The notes: generated by a model not told the origin, from the sequence alone. A DNA stretch of 36,161 bases from QHXW01 sp035297145 (GCA_035297145.1 DATGZN010000021.1:1-36161), one strand, 5' to 3'. Shown: positions 15,279-24,787, numbered from the stretch's first letter. Numbers and translations are program-made.

Positions 15279-16434
15279 TCTTGCACTCCAGAAGCCGCTC
15301 GCGGATATTGCTAGCGATAATCCGACCTAATTGTGCTGGGACTGCGTTGCCGAGTTGGCGCATGTTCTCGCTCCAGGAACCAGCAAACACGAACTCGTCC
15401 GGAAAGGTCTGAATCCTGGCGGATTCTCGAACGGTCATGTACCGAATTCGGCCGTCGGGGTAGAGAATGGTGTTCTCGCCTCCGGGCACGCCGTGGTCGC
15501 CCGCCTTCAGCGTTTTCGCGGGTTCATCAAGCACGCTACCCGTGTGTCCCGGATAGCTGCGCGCGCCCGGCTGTTGCTGGTGATTGGGAATATTGCCTGA
15601 GCCCGGCGGCGGCAAAGTTCGAATCGCGTCGCGAACCGTCCTCCAACGTTGCTGGGTGCAGACGAAAATCGTTCGCTCCTGAAAACGCCCCTCGAGCTTC
15701 CGGCCGGCCTGCGCGGGGCGGTCTTTCCTCACAACCTGGTGCTCGTCCCAATACTCGCCAGTAATGAACTGGCTTTCCCAGAGTAACTCCTGCGAATGGG
15801 TTTGTTCAGGAAAACTCCACTTGATCCCAAGATCCGATCGAAAAGCAACAATGAAGACGCGCTCGCGCTTTTGTGGAACGCCATAGTTCGCGGCATTCAA
15901 TAACTCGGAGATCACGTGATAGCGCAGTCCGTACTGGCTACCAGAAGTTTCGTGTTGCTCCAGTCTCGCGAGGTGGTGTCGCCACTGCTCCCCCTGTTTG
16001 CGGGTCACGTCAGGAAAGGCGAGCATGAGCTTAATGTACTGGAAGTAGTTGGCGAACGATTCCCGCAGCAAACCCTTAACGTTTTCGATTAAGATCGCCT
16101 TCGGACGCAGCGTGCGGACGGCGTTCAGGGTCTGTGGGAACAAGTTGCGCACGTCCTGCATTCCCTTGTGCTTACCGCCCAGTGACCATGGCTGGCAGGG
16201 GACCCCCGCAGCCAGAAGATCAATACCCTTACCGCAGAGGGCGAAAGGGAATGTAGTTACGTCCGCTTCGTACAACGGCCAGTCAACGACCGGCTTGAGC
16301 CTACGATCTTGGTTGGCCCGGATCGTGTTGCAGGCGTCGTGGTCGATTTCAACAACGGCCTTATGATCAAAACCTGCCAATGAAGTACCGAGAGCCAAAC
16401 CGCCAGCTCCAGCAAAGAGTTCAACCGACGTCAA
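15268..16434 (-). CDS. DNA (cytosine-5) methyltransferase
   Basis: All core motifs of C5-methyltransferases are present in order in 388 residues: ELFAGAGGL (I, about 5-13), VPCQPWS with the catalytic cysteine C80 (IV), IENVKG (VI, 116-121), QKRERVF (VIII), and TVRESARIQTFPD with QLGNAVP (IX-X) at the C-terminus. The variable target-recognition region lies between about 215 and 320. The enzyme protects the host from the adjacent Eco29kI-type nuclease. The start is a TTG that directly follows the TGA of vsr in the same frame. A GGAGGG about 6 bases upstream serves as the ribosome site. No other initiation codon preserves the conserved N-terminus. Confidence 0.93.
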   Translation of the reverse strand: MTSVELFAGAGGLALGTSLAGFDHKAVVEIDHDACNTIRANQDRRLKPVVDWPLYEADVTTFPFALCGKGIDLLAAGVPCQPWSLGGKHKGMQDVRNLFPQTLNAVRTLRPKAILIENVKGLLRESFANYFQYIKLMLAFPDVTRKQGEQWRHHLARLEQHETSGSQYGLRYHVISELLNAANYGVPQKRERVFIVAFRSDLGIKWSFPEQTHSQELLWESQFITGEYWDEHQVVRKDRPAQAGRKLEGRFQERTIFVCTQQRWRTVRDAIRTLPPPGSGNIPNHQQQPGARSYPGHTGSVLDEPAKTLKAGDHGVPGGENTILYPDGRIRYMTVRESARIQTFPDEFVFAGSWSENMRQLGNAVPAQLGRIIASNIRERLLECKIAS

Positions 16435-16845
16435 TCAACCCTCCAGAAACCTCTCTATTCTATCGGCAAGACGGGCCGTTTTGATCTGGCACTCCCAGAT
16501 AGTCAGAACCCTCCACCCGGCGCGCCTTAAAGACCGGATTGCTGTCACGTCGCGCCTCCGATTCTTCTCCAGTTTCGGCCTCCAGAAATCGAGCTTGGAT
16601 TTCGGCATACGGGCCAGCTTGCAACGCGAGCTGGGATGCCTATGCCAAAAACATCCGTGCACGAAAATGATTTTACATCGGGATGGGAACACCATGTCGG
16701 GCTTTCCGGGCAGGCCGGAAACGTGAAGCCGATAGCGGTAACCCATACCGTGAACAAGGTGCCGGATCACCATCTCCGGTTTCGTGTTTGCGTTCCTCAC
16801 CAACCCCATGCGCTTGCTGCGCTCCTGGGGGCTCATCGTGTCCAT
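16435..16845 (-). CDS. vsr: Very-short-patch repair endonuclease
   Basis: The 136-residue product has the full Vsr pattern: SPQERSKRMGLVRNANTKPE (about 5-24), then GYRYRLH, LPGKPDMVFP with the metal-binding aspartate, and IFVHGCFWHRH. The enzyme nicks next to T in G-T mismatches left when 5-methylcytosine deaminates, so it guards the sites methylated by the neighbouring methylase. It is the first gene of the three-gene restriction-modification operon. Its TGA stop is followed at once, in the same frame, by the TTG start of the methylase. Length and motifs are normal. Confidence 0.93.
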   Translation of the reverse strand: MDTMSPQERSKRMGLVRNANTKPEMVIRHLVHGMGYRYRLHVSGLPGKPDMVFPSRCKIIFVHGCFWHRHPSSRCKLARMPKSKLDFWRPKLEKNRRRDVTAIRSLRRAGWRVLTIWECQIKTARLADRIERFLEG

Positions 16846-16951
16846 CTAGCGCCTACACAACCTTCGCGGGGCCGGAAAGCCGGGGCGAGACCGCCCAGCT
16901 CCCCCAAGATTTTCCTCGGCGCCTCGGCCTTGAAGTTTTTGTGCCCACCTC

Positions 16952-17107
16952 CTACCCCATCCCCAACTCATCCACTGTCTCCAGCGGCGTGCCGCAATCG
17001 CGGCAGATCAGGGCGTGGCAGTCGCCGCACACCAGGGGGTAGCGCACTGGTTTGGCGCACTGCGGGCAATAGAAGTCGGCTCTCGCTGCGGGCTCGGAAT
17101 CGGGCAT
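16952..17107 (-). CDS. 51-residue zinc-ribbon protein
   Basis: This small frame encodes three CxxC pairs in a row: C14-PQ-C17, C27-GD-C30 and C35-RD-C38, with FYCPQCAKPVRYPLVCGDCH as the core. That is the layout of zinc-ribbon or double-zinc-ribbon proteins. The N-terminus is short and acidic, with no signal peptide. It lies between vsr and the divergent DUF1501 operon, on the strand of the restriction-modification genes but about 100 bases before them, so it could be an independent gene. Function unknown; a protein-partner or nucleic-acid contact role is usual for such ribbons. Confidence 0.7.
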   Translation of the reverse strand: MPDSEPAARADFYCPQCAKPVRYPLVCGDCHALICRDCGTPLETVDELGMG

Positions 17108-17137
17108 CCAACCTATATATACCTTCCGGCAGCGGTT

Positions 17138-17165
17138 TTGCAGGGTCGGCGGCGGGTGGTAAAAT
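17138..17165 (+). promoter_or_regulatory. Probable sigma-70 promoter of the seven-gene operon
   Basis: TTGCAG (17138-17143) and TAAAAT (17160-17165) are 16 bases apart and 39 bases upstream of the DUF1501 start, which has AAGGAG as ribosome site. The position fits a main promoter for the operon; strength is unknown. Confidence 0.45.
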
Positions 17166-17204
17166 CTTGACAGTTTTCACTCCTTAAGAAGGAGCACTGC
17201 CGCT

Positions 17205-18584
17205 ATGCTTCGTTTGGATGCCGACAAGCCGGTGGAGTTTTGCGATGGTTTGCGACGGCGTGATTTTCTGCATGCCGGTTCGTTGTCATTCCTCGGGCTG
17301 GGACTCAATCAACTCTTTGGTTTGAAGGCGCTGGGCGCGGTGGATAACGCCAAAAGCGACATCAACTGCATCATGCTGATGCTGGTCGGCGGGCCCTCGC
17401 AGCTCGATACGTGGGACATGAAGCCCAATGCGCCGGCGGAGATTCGAGGGCCGTACAAGCCCATCAAGACCAACGTCAGCGGCATCGAAATTTCCGAAAA
17501 CTTCCCGCTAATGGCGAAACATGCCGATAAATACGCGCTGATTCGTAGTGTTTATCACACTGCCGCCGCGGTCCATGACACGGGCCACCAGATGATGCAG
17601 ACCGGCCGACTGTTCCAGGGCGGCATTGAATATCCGCACATCGGCTGCGTGCTCTCCAAGCTCAAAGGACCGAAGGGCGACGTGCCGGCGCACGTACTGA
17701 TGCCGCATCCCATCGGCAACACTGGCGGCAATATGCCGCACGGACAAACAGCGGGCTTCCTGGGAAAGACTTTCGATCCGTTCGTGCTAAACGCCGATCC
17801 CTCGGATCCCAACTTCAGAGTTCCGGACATGCTGCCGCCGGACTATCTTTCGGCGCTGCGCGTGGACCGCCGCCGCAACTGGCGCGAAATGGTCGACCAC
17901 ACGGTCAGCAAATTTGAAACTTCGCAGGATGCGCGCCTGCTCGATGCCACTTTCCACCAGGCCTATACGCTGATGTCCTCGCAAAAGGCGCGCGAAGCGT
18001 TCGAACTGGCGAAGGAGCCGGAAGATGTCCGCCAGCGCTACGGGCTGAACCGTTTCGGGCAGAGTTGCCTGCTTGCCCGGCGGCTCATCGAGGCGGGCGT
18101 TCGCTTCGTCACCATCAACATGTTCGAGACCGTGTTCGACGAGATCACCTGGGACATCCACGGCTCAAAACCCTTCAGTCCGATCAGTTGCTATCGCGAT
18201 CTGGTGGGTCCGATGTTCGATCACGGGTTCAGCTCGCTCGTGCAGGATTTGCAGGACCGGCGGCTGTTGGATACCACCATGATCGTTGGGATGGGCGAGT
18301 TCGGGCGTACGCCGAAGGTGAATCCGGCGGGTGGTCGCGATCACTGGCCGCAGTGCTGGACCATTCTCATGGCGGGTGGCGGCGTCAAAGGCGGGCAAGT
18401 GGTCGGCGCATCCGACGACATTGCCGCCGCGCCGAAGGACAGGCCGACCACGCCTGCCCAAATCGCCGCTACGATCTACCATGCGCTCGGTGTGCCGCTC
18501 GAACTGGAATTGCCCGGCGCGCAAAACCGGCCGATTCCGCTCGTCGAGCGCGGTGTGGAACCGATCAAGGAATTGTTCACCTAG
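17205..18584 (+). CDS. DUF1501 family Tat-exported protein
   Basis: The 459-residue protein has a twin-arginine signal, RRRDFLHAGSLSFLGLGL, at about 17-34. Its body is the DUF1501 domain, related to the alkaline phosphatase/sulfatase superfamily. Family landmarks are MLVGGPSQLDTWDMKP (about 58-73), RSVYHTAAAVHDTGHQMMQTG, and near the end GEFGRTPKVN and GRDHWP. These aspartates and histidines are candidate metal ligands. DUF1501 proteins are abundant in Planctomycetes, Acidobacteria and Verrucomicrobia, always near DUF1549/DUF1553 genes, and their reaction is not established. First gene of the operon; the next starts 8 bases on. Confidence 0.9.
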   Translation: MLRLDADKPVEFCDGLRRRDFLHAGSLSFLGLGLNQLFGLKALGAVDNAKSDINCIMLMLVGGPSQLDTWDMKPNAPAEIRGPYKPIKTNVSGIEISENFPLMAKHADKYALIRSVYHTAAAVHDTGHQMMQTGRLFQGGIEYPHIGCVLSKLKGPKGDVPAHVLMPHPIGNTGGNMPHGQTAGFLGKTFDPFVLNADPSDPNFRVPDMLPPDYLSALRVDRRRNWREMVDHTVSKFETSQDARLLDATFHQAYTLMSSQKAREAFELAKEPEDVRQRYGLNRFGQSCLLARRLIEAGVRFVTINMFETVFDEITWDIHGSKPFSPISCYRDLVGPMFDHGFSSLVQDLQDRRLLDTTMIVGMGEFGRTPKVNPAGGRDHWPQCWTILMAGGGVKGGQVVGASDDIAAAPKDRPTTPAQIAATIYHALGVPLELELPGAQNRPIPLVERGVEPIKELFT

Positions 18585-18592
18585 GCCGGATC

Positions 18593-21034
18593 ATGATCAA
18601 ACCCCTTGCCTTGTTGTTTGTCACGGGTACCTTGCTCTGCGCAGGCAATGAACTCGCGATATTGCCCGGAACCATCGAGCTTAACGGCTCCGAAGCGCGC
18701 CAGCACCTGCTCGCCGAAGCGTCCTTACCTGATCACCAGGAGGACTGGACGCGCAAAACCGAATGGCGTTCGTCGGATCCGAAGGTCGCGATCGTGGACG
18801 CGAATGGCGAAGTGCGGCCCATCGGGGATGGCGATGCCACCATTACGGCGACGGCCAATGGCCGCACGGCGACCGCAACGGTTCATGTGAAGAATTCGCA
18901 GGCCGCCCACACCTGGAACTTCCGCAACGACGTGATTCCCGTGATGACGAAGGTTGGCTGCAACCAGGGTGCGTGTCACGGAGCGCTGTCGGGAAAAAAC
19001 GGTTTCAAACTGACCTTGCGAGGTTACGATCCGGACGTGGACTACGACACGTTGACGCGCCAGTCCGTGGGGCGGCGCATTGATCCGGAAGAGCCGGGAC
19101 GCAGCCTGATGCTGCTCAAGCCGACGATGGCTGTGCCGCACGGCGGTGGCAAGCGGTTCGATTCGAATTCAATCGAGTACAAGATTCTTTCGGGCTGGAT
19201 AGCTGAGGGCATGCCGCGGCCGCGCGACGACGATCCGCAAGTGACGGCTCTCGAAGTTTTGCCCGCGGCTGTGCGCCTGACGGCGGGCGCCGAACAACAG
19301 CTTGTCGTGCGTGCCCGGTACTCCGACGGTGAGATGCGCGACATCACACGCTGGGTGAAGTTCAGCTCAAGCGACGAAGGTGTGGCCTCGGTGGACGATC
19401 TGGGTCACGTGAAGATGAACGGCAACGGAGAGGCCGCGATCACGCTGTGGTACTCGAGCCGCGTGCTCTACTCACGGGTGAGCGTTCCCTATCCGAACAA
19501 GGTGGATGCCGCGGTCTACGAGAAATTTCCCCGGCATAACTATATCGATGACCTGGTTCTCGAGAAACTCAAGACGCTGAACATTGCGCCGTCTGCGCTG
19601 GCGGACGATTCCACGTTCATCCGGCGGGCGTATCTGGATGCCGGGGGCATCCTGCCGACATCCGAAGAAGTCGAGGACTTCCTGGCCGACAGATCGCCCG
19701 ACAAACGCCAGAAGCTGATTGACGGGTTATTGGATCGCGATGAATTCGTGGATTACTGGGCGTACAAATGGTCCGACCTGCTGCTGGTGTCGAGCCGCAA
19801 GCTGGCATCGAACGCCATGTGGTCGTTCTACGATTGGATCCGCGAAAGCGTCAAGAGCGACAAGCCCTGGGACCAGTTCGCGCGCGAAATTTACACTTCA
19901 TCGGGCAACACACGGCAGAACGGCGCACTGAATTACTTCGTGATTCACAAAGACCCGATTGATATTGCCGAGAATGCCACGCAGGCGTTTCTCGGCCAGC
20001 GGCTGACTTGCGCGCGCTGCCACAATCACCCGCTCGAAAAGTGGACGCAGAAGCAGTACTACCAGTTCGCGAATTTGTTCGCGCGCGTGGGTGAGAAGGA
20101 CGGCGCCGAACCGGGCGATATTGTGGTGTTCGCAAAAGCTTCCGGCGACATCAATCATCCGCGGCTGCTGAAGCCGCTTGCACCCACACCGCTGGATGGG
20201 ACGCCCATGGCGCTCGATTCCACCGAAGACCGGCGCGTGCATTTTTCTGAGTGGCTGACGAGTAAGGACAACACTTACTTCCAGCGTGCGATAGTCAACC
20301 GCGTGTGGGGCAATTTCATGGGCCGCGGAATCGTGGACCCGGTGGATGACGTGCGCGCCACCAACCCGGCGTCCAACGAAGAACTCTTCCGCGCGCTGTG
20401 CAAGGATTTTGTCGATCACGGCTTCCGCGTAAAGCACCTGGTTGCCACCATCATGAATTCGGCGGCCTATCAGCTATCGGCGGAAGCCAATGCCACTAAC
20501 GCGAACGATAACAAATACTATTCCAAGTACATTGTGAAGCGTCTGCCGGCCGAAGTCCTGCTGGATGCCATGTCGCAAGTGACTGGAGTGCCCACACAGT
20601 TCAGCAACTATCCGGTTGGTATGCGCGCGCTGCAATTACCAGATACGCAGGTGAAATCGGAATTTCTTGCGTCGTTCGGACGGCCGCCGCGCATTTTGTG
20701 CGACGCCGCGGAGCGCACGAGCGCGCCCAGCGTGGCGCAGGCGCTACACGTCATTAACGGCGACACGTTGAATCTGAAATTGGCTGCACCGGATGCGTAT
20801 CCCGCGCTGGCGATCAAGCTAGGTTTGTCAGATTCGCGGATACTGGACCACTTGTTCCTTTCGTCATACGGCCGATATCCGAGCGACGCGGAAAAGCAGC
20901 CCATGCTGGAGGCACTGCGAAAAGCGCGCGCGACGACCGGCTCGCCGGACGTGCAGCGGGAAGCGCGGCGGCAGGCACTGGAAGACATGATGTGGGCCAT
21001 GCTCACCAGTAAGGAATTCCTGTTTAACTACTGA
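18593..21034 (+). CDS. DUF1549/DUF1553 protein with Ig-like domains
   Basis: The true start is the ATG at 18593, giving 813 residues with a short signal peptide (MIKPLALLFVTGTLLCAGN). The frame is open much farther upstream over the DUF1501 gene, but that part is a shadow. A BIG2-like Ig domain spans about 20-100. CNQGACHG at 123-130 follows, a planctomycete-type cytochrome-like motif in CxxxxCH form. A second Ig-like domain lies at about 220-300. DUF1549 begins near 320 and has CARCHNHPLEKW. DUF1553 fills the C-terminal third, with ERTSAPSVAQALHVING near 700. These proteins are thought to work in the envelope with DUF1501 partners. The stop overlaps the next start (TGATG). Confidence 0.9.
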   Translation: MIKPLALLFVTGTLLCAGNELAILPGTIELNGSEARQHLLAEASLPDHQEDWTRKTEWRSSDPKVAIVDANGEVRPIGDGDATITATANGRTATATVHVKNSQAAHTWNFRNDVIPVMTKVGCNQGACHGALSGKNGFKLTLRGYDPDVDYDTLTRQSVGRRIDPEEPGRSLMLLKPTMAVPHGGGKRFDSNSIEYKILSGWIAEGMPRPRDDDPQVTALEVLPAAVRLTAGAEQQLVVRARYSDGEMRDITRWVKFSSSDEGVASVDDLGHVKMNGNGEAAITLWYSSRVLYSRVSVPYPNKVDAAVYEKFPRHNYIDDLVLEKLKTLNIAPSALADDSTFIRRAYLDAGGILPTSEEVEDFLADRSPDKRQKLIDGLLDRDEFVDYWAYKWSDLLLVSSRKLASNAMWSFYDWIRESVKSDKPWDQFAREIYTSSGNTRQNGALNYFVIHKDPIDIAENATQAFLGQRLTCARCHNHPLEKWTQKQYYQFANLFARVGEKDGAEPGDIVVFAKASGDINHPRLLKPLAPTPLDGTPMALDSTEDRRVHFSEWLTSKDNTYFQRAIVNRVWGNFMGRGIVDPVDDVRATNPASNEELFRALCKDFVDHGFRVKHLVATIMNSAAYQLSAEANATNANDNKYYSKYIVKRLPAEVLLDAMSQVTGVPTQFSNYPVGMRALQLPDTQVKSEFLASFGRPPRILCDAAERTSAPSVAQALHVINGDTLNLKLAAPDAYPALAIKLGLSDSRILDHLFLSSYGRYPSDAEKQPMLEALRKARATTGSPDVQREARRQALEDMMWAMLTSKEFLFNY

Positions 21035-22365
21035 TGCGGCTCATCGGTGCAGTCATTTTTACCGCGAGTCTACTGGCGAGAGCGCAGGATGCGCCGTCGT
21101 TCGCCAAAGACGTCGCGCCCATTTTTGCGGCAAACTGCGCGGGTTGCCACGGCGGCAATGCGCGCATGAGTGGTCTGAGTCTTGAGACGTACGATAGCGC
21201 GGCGAAGGGCGGGAGTCACGGGAAGGTTATCGAACCGGGCAAGAGCGAGCAGAGCCGCCTCTATCTGATGGTTACGGGCAAAATCGCGCCGGCCATGCCG
21301 CTGGGCGGGAAGCCGCTGGCCGAGGGTGACGTCGAAACCATCCGGAAATGGATTGATGCAGGGGCCAAGCCGCCGACGCCGGAAGAGGCGCGGGAACTGG
21401 CGGCTCACCTGGCGGCTCCGGCGATTCCCGACATCAAGCCGAAAGGGCCGATCCATCCGCAGATCGGTGCTCTCGCGTTCCGTCCCGATGGCAAGTTGCT
21501 GGCGCTGGGAACATACAAGGAAGTTCGGCTTGCCGATCCAGCCACGGGACAGACCGTCGCCACGCTCACGGGGCATGCCGAAGCCGTGCGGGCGATTGCG
21601 TTTTCGCCGGATGGCGGATTGCTGGCGGCGGCCGGCGGACTCCCGGCACGCTCCGGCGAAGTGAAAATCTGGGATGTCGCGGCGCGCAAAGAATTGTGGA
21701 CCATCAAAGGTCACAGCGATTGCATCTACGCCGTGGTGTTTTCGCCCGACGGTAAGAGCATCGCGACTTCGAGTTATGACAAGCTGATCAAGTTATGGAG
21801 CGTGGAAACTGGCCAGGAGATCCGTACGTTCAAAGATCACATTGATGCCGTCTACGCGCTGGCGTTCACGCCGGATGGCAAGCGGCTGATTTCCGGCGCG
21901 GCGGATCGCACCGTGAAAGTGTGGGACGCGGCAACGGGCGAGCGATTGTACACGCTCAGCGAGCCGCAGGACGGGCTGAACGCGATCGCGCTCGATCCGA
22001 GCGGAAAGTTCGTGGCTGCGGGCGGCCTGGACAAGACTGTTCGGATATGGGAACTCGGACCGAAGGGCGGCACTCTGCTGATCTCGCTCATCGCGCACGA
22101 AGACGCCATCCTGAAGCTGGCATACTCGCCCGATGGCAAGTGGATCGCGTCGAGCGCCGCTGACCTGACGATCAAGATTTTTAACGTCCATGATTTAACG
22201 GAAATCAAGACGTACGCCAATCAACCGGACTGGGTGCTATCGCTCGAATTTTCGCCGGACGGGAAAACGTTCGCGGCAGGCCGGTATGATGGCTCGCTCG
22301 AGATCTACAACGTCGAGAAACTTTCGACAGCGCCGGTTCACCAGGCGCTCAGTGTAAGCCATTGA
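21034..22365 (+). CDS. Secreted c-type cytochrome fused to WD40 repeats
   Basis: The 443-residue product has a signal peptide (residues 1-18) and a planctomycete-type cytochrome domain with the heme motif CAGCH at 35-39 and PAMPLGG as a possible region of the axial methionine near 90. From about 135 to the end there are WD40 repeats, seen as repeated phrases such as AIAFSPDG, VVFSPDGKSI, LAFTPDGKRL and KLAYSPDGKWI. At least six blades are visible. The N-terminal FAKDVAPIFAANC is the usual opening of these cytochromes. It would act outside the membrane, passing electrons or docking partners of the DUF1501/DUF1549 pair. It starts inside the preceding stop codon. Confidence 0.9.
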   Translation: MRLIGAVIFTASLLARAQDAPSFAKDVAPIFAANCAGCHGGNARMSGLSLETYDSAAKGGSHGKVIEPGKSEQSRLYLMVTGKIAPAMPLGGKPLAEGDVETIRKWIDAGAKPPTPEEARELAAHLAAPAIPDIKPKGPIHPQIGALAFRPDGKLLALGTYKEVRLADPATGQTVATLTGHAEAVRAIAFSPDGGLLAAAGGLPARSGEVKIWDVAARKELWTIKGHSDCIYAVVFSPDGKSIATSSYDKLIKLWSVETGQEIRTFKDHIDAVYALAFTPDGKRLISGAADRTVKVWDAATGERLYTLSEPQDGLNAIALDPSGKFVAAGGLDKTVRIWELGPKGGTLLISLIAHEDAILKLAYSPDGKWIASSAADLTIKIFNVHDLTEIKTYANQPDWVLSLEFSPDGKTFAAGRYDGSLEIYNVEKLSTAPVHQALSVSH

Positions 22366-22372
22366 GGTTTGT

Positions 22373-24787
22373 ATGAAACGACTTTTATTCATCTCCGCCA
22401 TCACTGCGGCTGCTTATGCGCAAACAGCTACGGAATCGCCCACAGGAAACCGCACGACGCCACCGACCATCAACTCGGTATCGCCGATGGGCGTTGCGCG
22501 TGGCGCTACGGTGGAGATGAACGTCGAAGGCCTGAATCTGGCCAAGACCAGCGCGGTGTATTTCAGCGAGCCGGGCATCAAGGCGCGCATCCTCCGCATC
22601 AAGGAACTGCCGGACCTTCCAGATATTCGCCTGGGATCGAATGGAACGACCTCCACGGTAGATCTGGGCCCGCTGCCGCCGCGCAATCAGGTGACACTCG
22701 AATTGGAAGTCAGCCCGGATGCCCCTGTGGGCACGATCGAGATGCGGTTGCAGACACCACTCGGCACGAGTCCCGTGGCGCGATTTGCCATCGAACCGTA
22801 TTACGGCGAGAGCCCGGATCGCGAGCCGAACGACACACCCGAAGAAGCCGTGGAAACCTACCTACCTTCAATTCTGGTGGGCACAATTTCCAAACCGGGC
22901 GATGTGGATTATTACAAAATTGCGGTCAAGGATGGCGAGCAACTTGTTTTTCAGAACTCCGCGCCGGAGTTGGGATCGAATCTCGAACCGGTGGTTGGGA
23001 TTTACGACGCCAACCAGAATCTGTTGAAGGCGTTCGGTGAAGACGGCGGCCGCGATGCCAACAGTTTCGCATACACTTTCGCCAAGGGCGGCACCTATTA
23101 CATCCGGGTGGCTGATTACGAAGACGGCGGTAACAGCCGGCACTTTTATCGCATCAAGGTTGGACAGTTTCCGCTGGCGCTGGCGGCATTTCCTTTGGGA
23201 TTGCAGGAAGGGAAAGAAGCCGAGATCCATCTTACGGCCTACAACCTGAGTTCCGAGGTTGCCGTGAAGGGCGAGCCCTCGCCCGAGGACCGGCGGTCGG
23301 TGATCTTCCGGCCTGAAACCAAGAAGGGTGCTGCGTTCAATCGCGTGCGGCTGGCGCTTGGTTCAGAACCGGAAGTATTGGCTTCCGGCGCCAACACCAC
23401 GCTCGCACAAGCGCAGCCGCTCAGTGGTCCGTTGACGGTGAACGGCAAACTCGAAGCGGTCGAAAACTACTACCGCTTTCGGGCCCACAAGAATCAGAAG
23501 TTGGTATTCGAAGTGAACGCCAACCGGCTAGGTTCGCCGCTCGATTCGCTCCTAGAGATTCTGGACAGCAAGGGCGCCCCCGTGGAACGCGCCACGGTGC
23601 GCTGCGTGCTGGAAACGTCTACAACGCTCGCCGACCGCGATTCGTCGGATCGCGGCATTCGCATCACCTCGCAGGCCGGGCTTGCCGTGGGAGATTACCT
23701 CATGATCGGCGCGGAGATCATCCAGGTGGAGGCGATGCCGCGCGGTCCGGATGATGACTTCTTCTTCAAGGGTTTTGGCGGCCAGCGGCTGGCGTATCTG
23801 GACACCACGTCCGAAGCGCACGCGATCGATCAGGCGGTGTACAAGGTGCAGATTTATCCGCCCGGGCAACGGTTTGCCCCAAACGGCTTGCCGGTAGTGC
23901 ATGTGATGTTCCGAAACGATGACGGAGGCCCCGGCTACGGCAAGGATTCGCTGCTACACTTCACGGCTCCGGAGGACGGTGACTACTTGGTGCGGCTTCG
24001 CGACGTGCGGAAACTCAAGGGGCCGGATTACAGTTATCGCCTGACGATGCGGCCGCCCACGCCGGATTTCCAGCTCAGCGTTTCGCCGCGCAATCCCAAC
24101 GTTCCCATCGGCGGGCGAATCCCGGTCACGGTAACGGCGCAGCGTCTGGATGATTTTGATGGGCCGATCGAAGTTACGATGAAAGACCTGCCTGCGGGGT
24201 TGCATGCGACACAAGGAGTGATCGCGCCAGATCAGATGATCACGGTGCTGCTCCTGAGCGCGGCCTATGATTCCCATCTCGATCATGTGGCGCCGCTCGA
24301 AGTAGTGGGGCGCGCACAACTCGGCAAGGGATGGGAGGAGCGCTGGGCCAATCCGGAAGACCGGCTCAAACTGATCTCTCTCATGCCCAAGCCCGACATT
24401 GTGATGACCGCCGAGACCAAGGACGTGACGTTGGAGCCGGGCGGAACCGCGGAAATCGAGGTCGCCATCGAGCGGAACAATGAGTACGGCGGGCGCGTGC
24501 CAGTGGAGGTGCGCAATCTGCCTCCGGGCGTGCTCGTTTTGGACGTCGGTCTGAACGGTGTTCTGATCACCGAAACCGAGAATCGCCGCAAGTTTGTGCT
24601 GCAAGCCCTGCCGAGCGCGCAGGCGATCGAGCAGAAAATCGTAGTGGCGGGTGAGATTGAGACGCGTGCTGGCGGCCAGCAGAATTCCTATGCCGCGGAG
24701 CCGATAACTCTGAAGGTGCAAGCAAAACTTCAGGCGGGCGGCTCCATGGTGAACACTGTATTCACCAAGCCGGCAGCCAACAAATAA
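22373..24787 (+). CDS. Secreted protein with PPC domains
   Basis: The 804-residue protein has a signal peptide (about 1-17, ending YAQ). An IPT/Ig-like domain follows at about 30-130 (PPTINSVSPMGVARG). A first prepeptidase C-terminal (PPC) domain at about 150-265 has DREPNDTPEEA, PGDVDYYKI and GTYYIRVAD, and a second lies at about 360-560 with YYRFRAHKNQKLVFEV and GDYLVRLRD. The last 230 residues hold two more Ig-like beta modules. PPC domains bind polymers or help fold secreted enzymes. Proteins of this layout accompany DUF1501/DUF1549 genes in Acidobacteria and Planctomycetes. No catalytic motif is visible. The next gene starts on the base after its stop. Confidence 0.85.
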   Translation: MKRLLFISAITAAAYAQTATESPTGNRTTPPTINSVSPMGVARGATVEMNVEGLNLAKTSAVYFSEPGIKARILRIKELPDLPDIRLGSNGTTSTVDLGPLPPRNQVTLELEVSPDAPVGTIEMRLQTPLGTSPVARFAIEPYYGESPDREPNDTPEEAVETYLPSILVGTISKPGDVDYYKIAVKDGEQLVFQNSAPELGSNLEPVVGIYDANQNLLKAFGEDGGRDANSFAYTFAKGGTYYIRVADYEDGGNSRHFYRIKVGQFPLALAAFPLGLQEGKEAEIHLTAYNLSSEVAVKGEPSPEDRRSVIFRPETKKGAAFNRVRLALGSEPEVLASGANTTLAQAQPLSGPLTVNGKLEAVENYYRFRAHKNQKLVFEVNANRLGSPLDSLLEILDSKGAPVERATVRCVLETSTTLADRDSSDRGIRITSQAGLAVGDYLMIGAEIIQVEAMPRGPDDDFFFKGFGGQRLAYLDTTSEAHAIDQAVYKVQIYPPGQRFAPNGLPVVHVMFRNDDGGPGYGKDSLLHFTAPEDGDYLVRLRDVRKLKGPDYSYRLTMRPPTPDFQLSVSPRNPNVPIGGRIPVTVTAQRLDDFDGPIEVTMKDLPAGLHATQGVIAPDQMITVLLLSAAYDSHLDHVAPLEVVGRAQLGKGWEERWANPEDRLKLISLMPKPDIVMTAETKDVTLEPGGTAEIEVAIERNNEYGGRVPVEVRNLPPGVLVLDVGLNGVLITETENRRKFVLQALPSAQAIEQKIVVAGEIETRAGGQQNSYAAEPITLKVQAKLQAGGSMVNTVFTKPAANK

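Noticed and set aside
18065..18592. Extended 989-residue reading of the DUF1549/DUF1553 gene
   Set aside because: The extra 176 residues run over the DUF1501 gene in another frame and precede a proper signal peptide at the ATG at 18593.
13400..24700. Avoidance of the Eco29kI site CCGCGG
   Set aside because: The site occurs many times by eye, for example near 13401, 17566, 19212, 20326 and 20706, so no depletion can be claimed.
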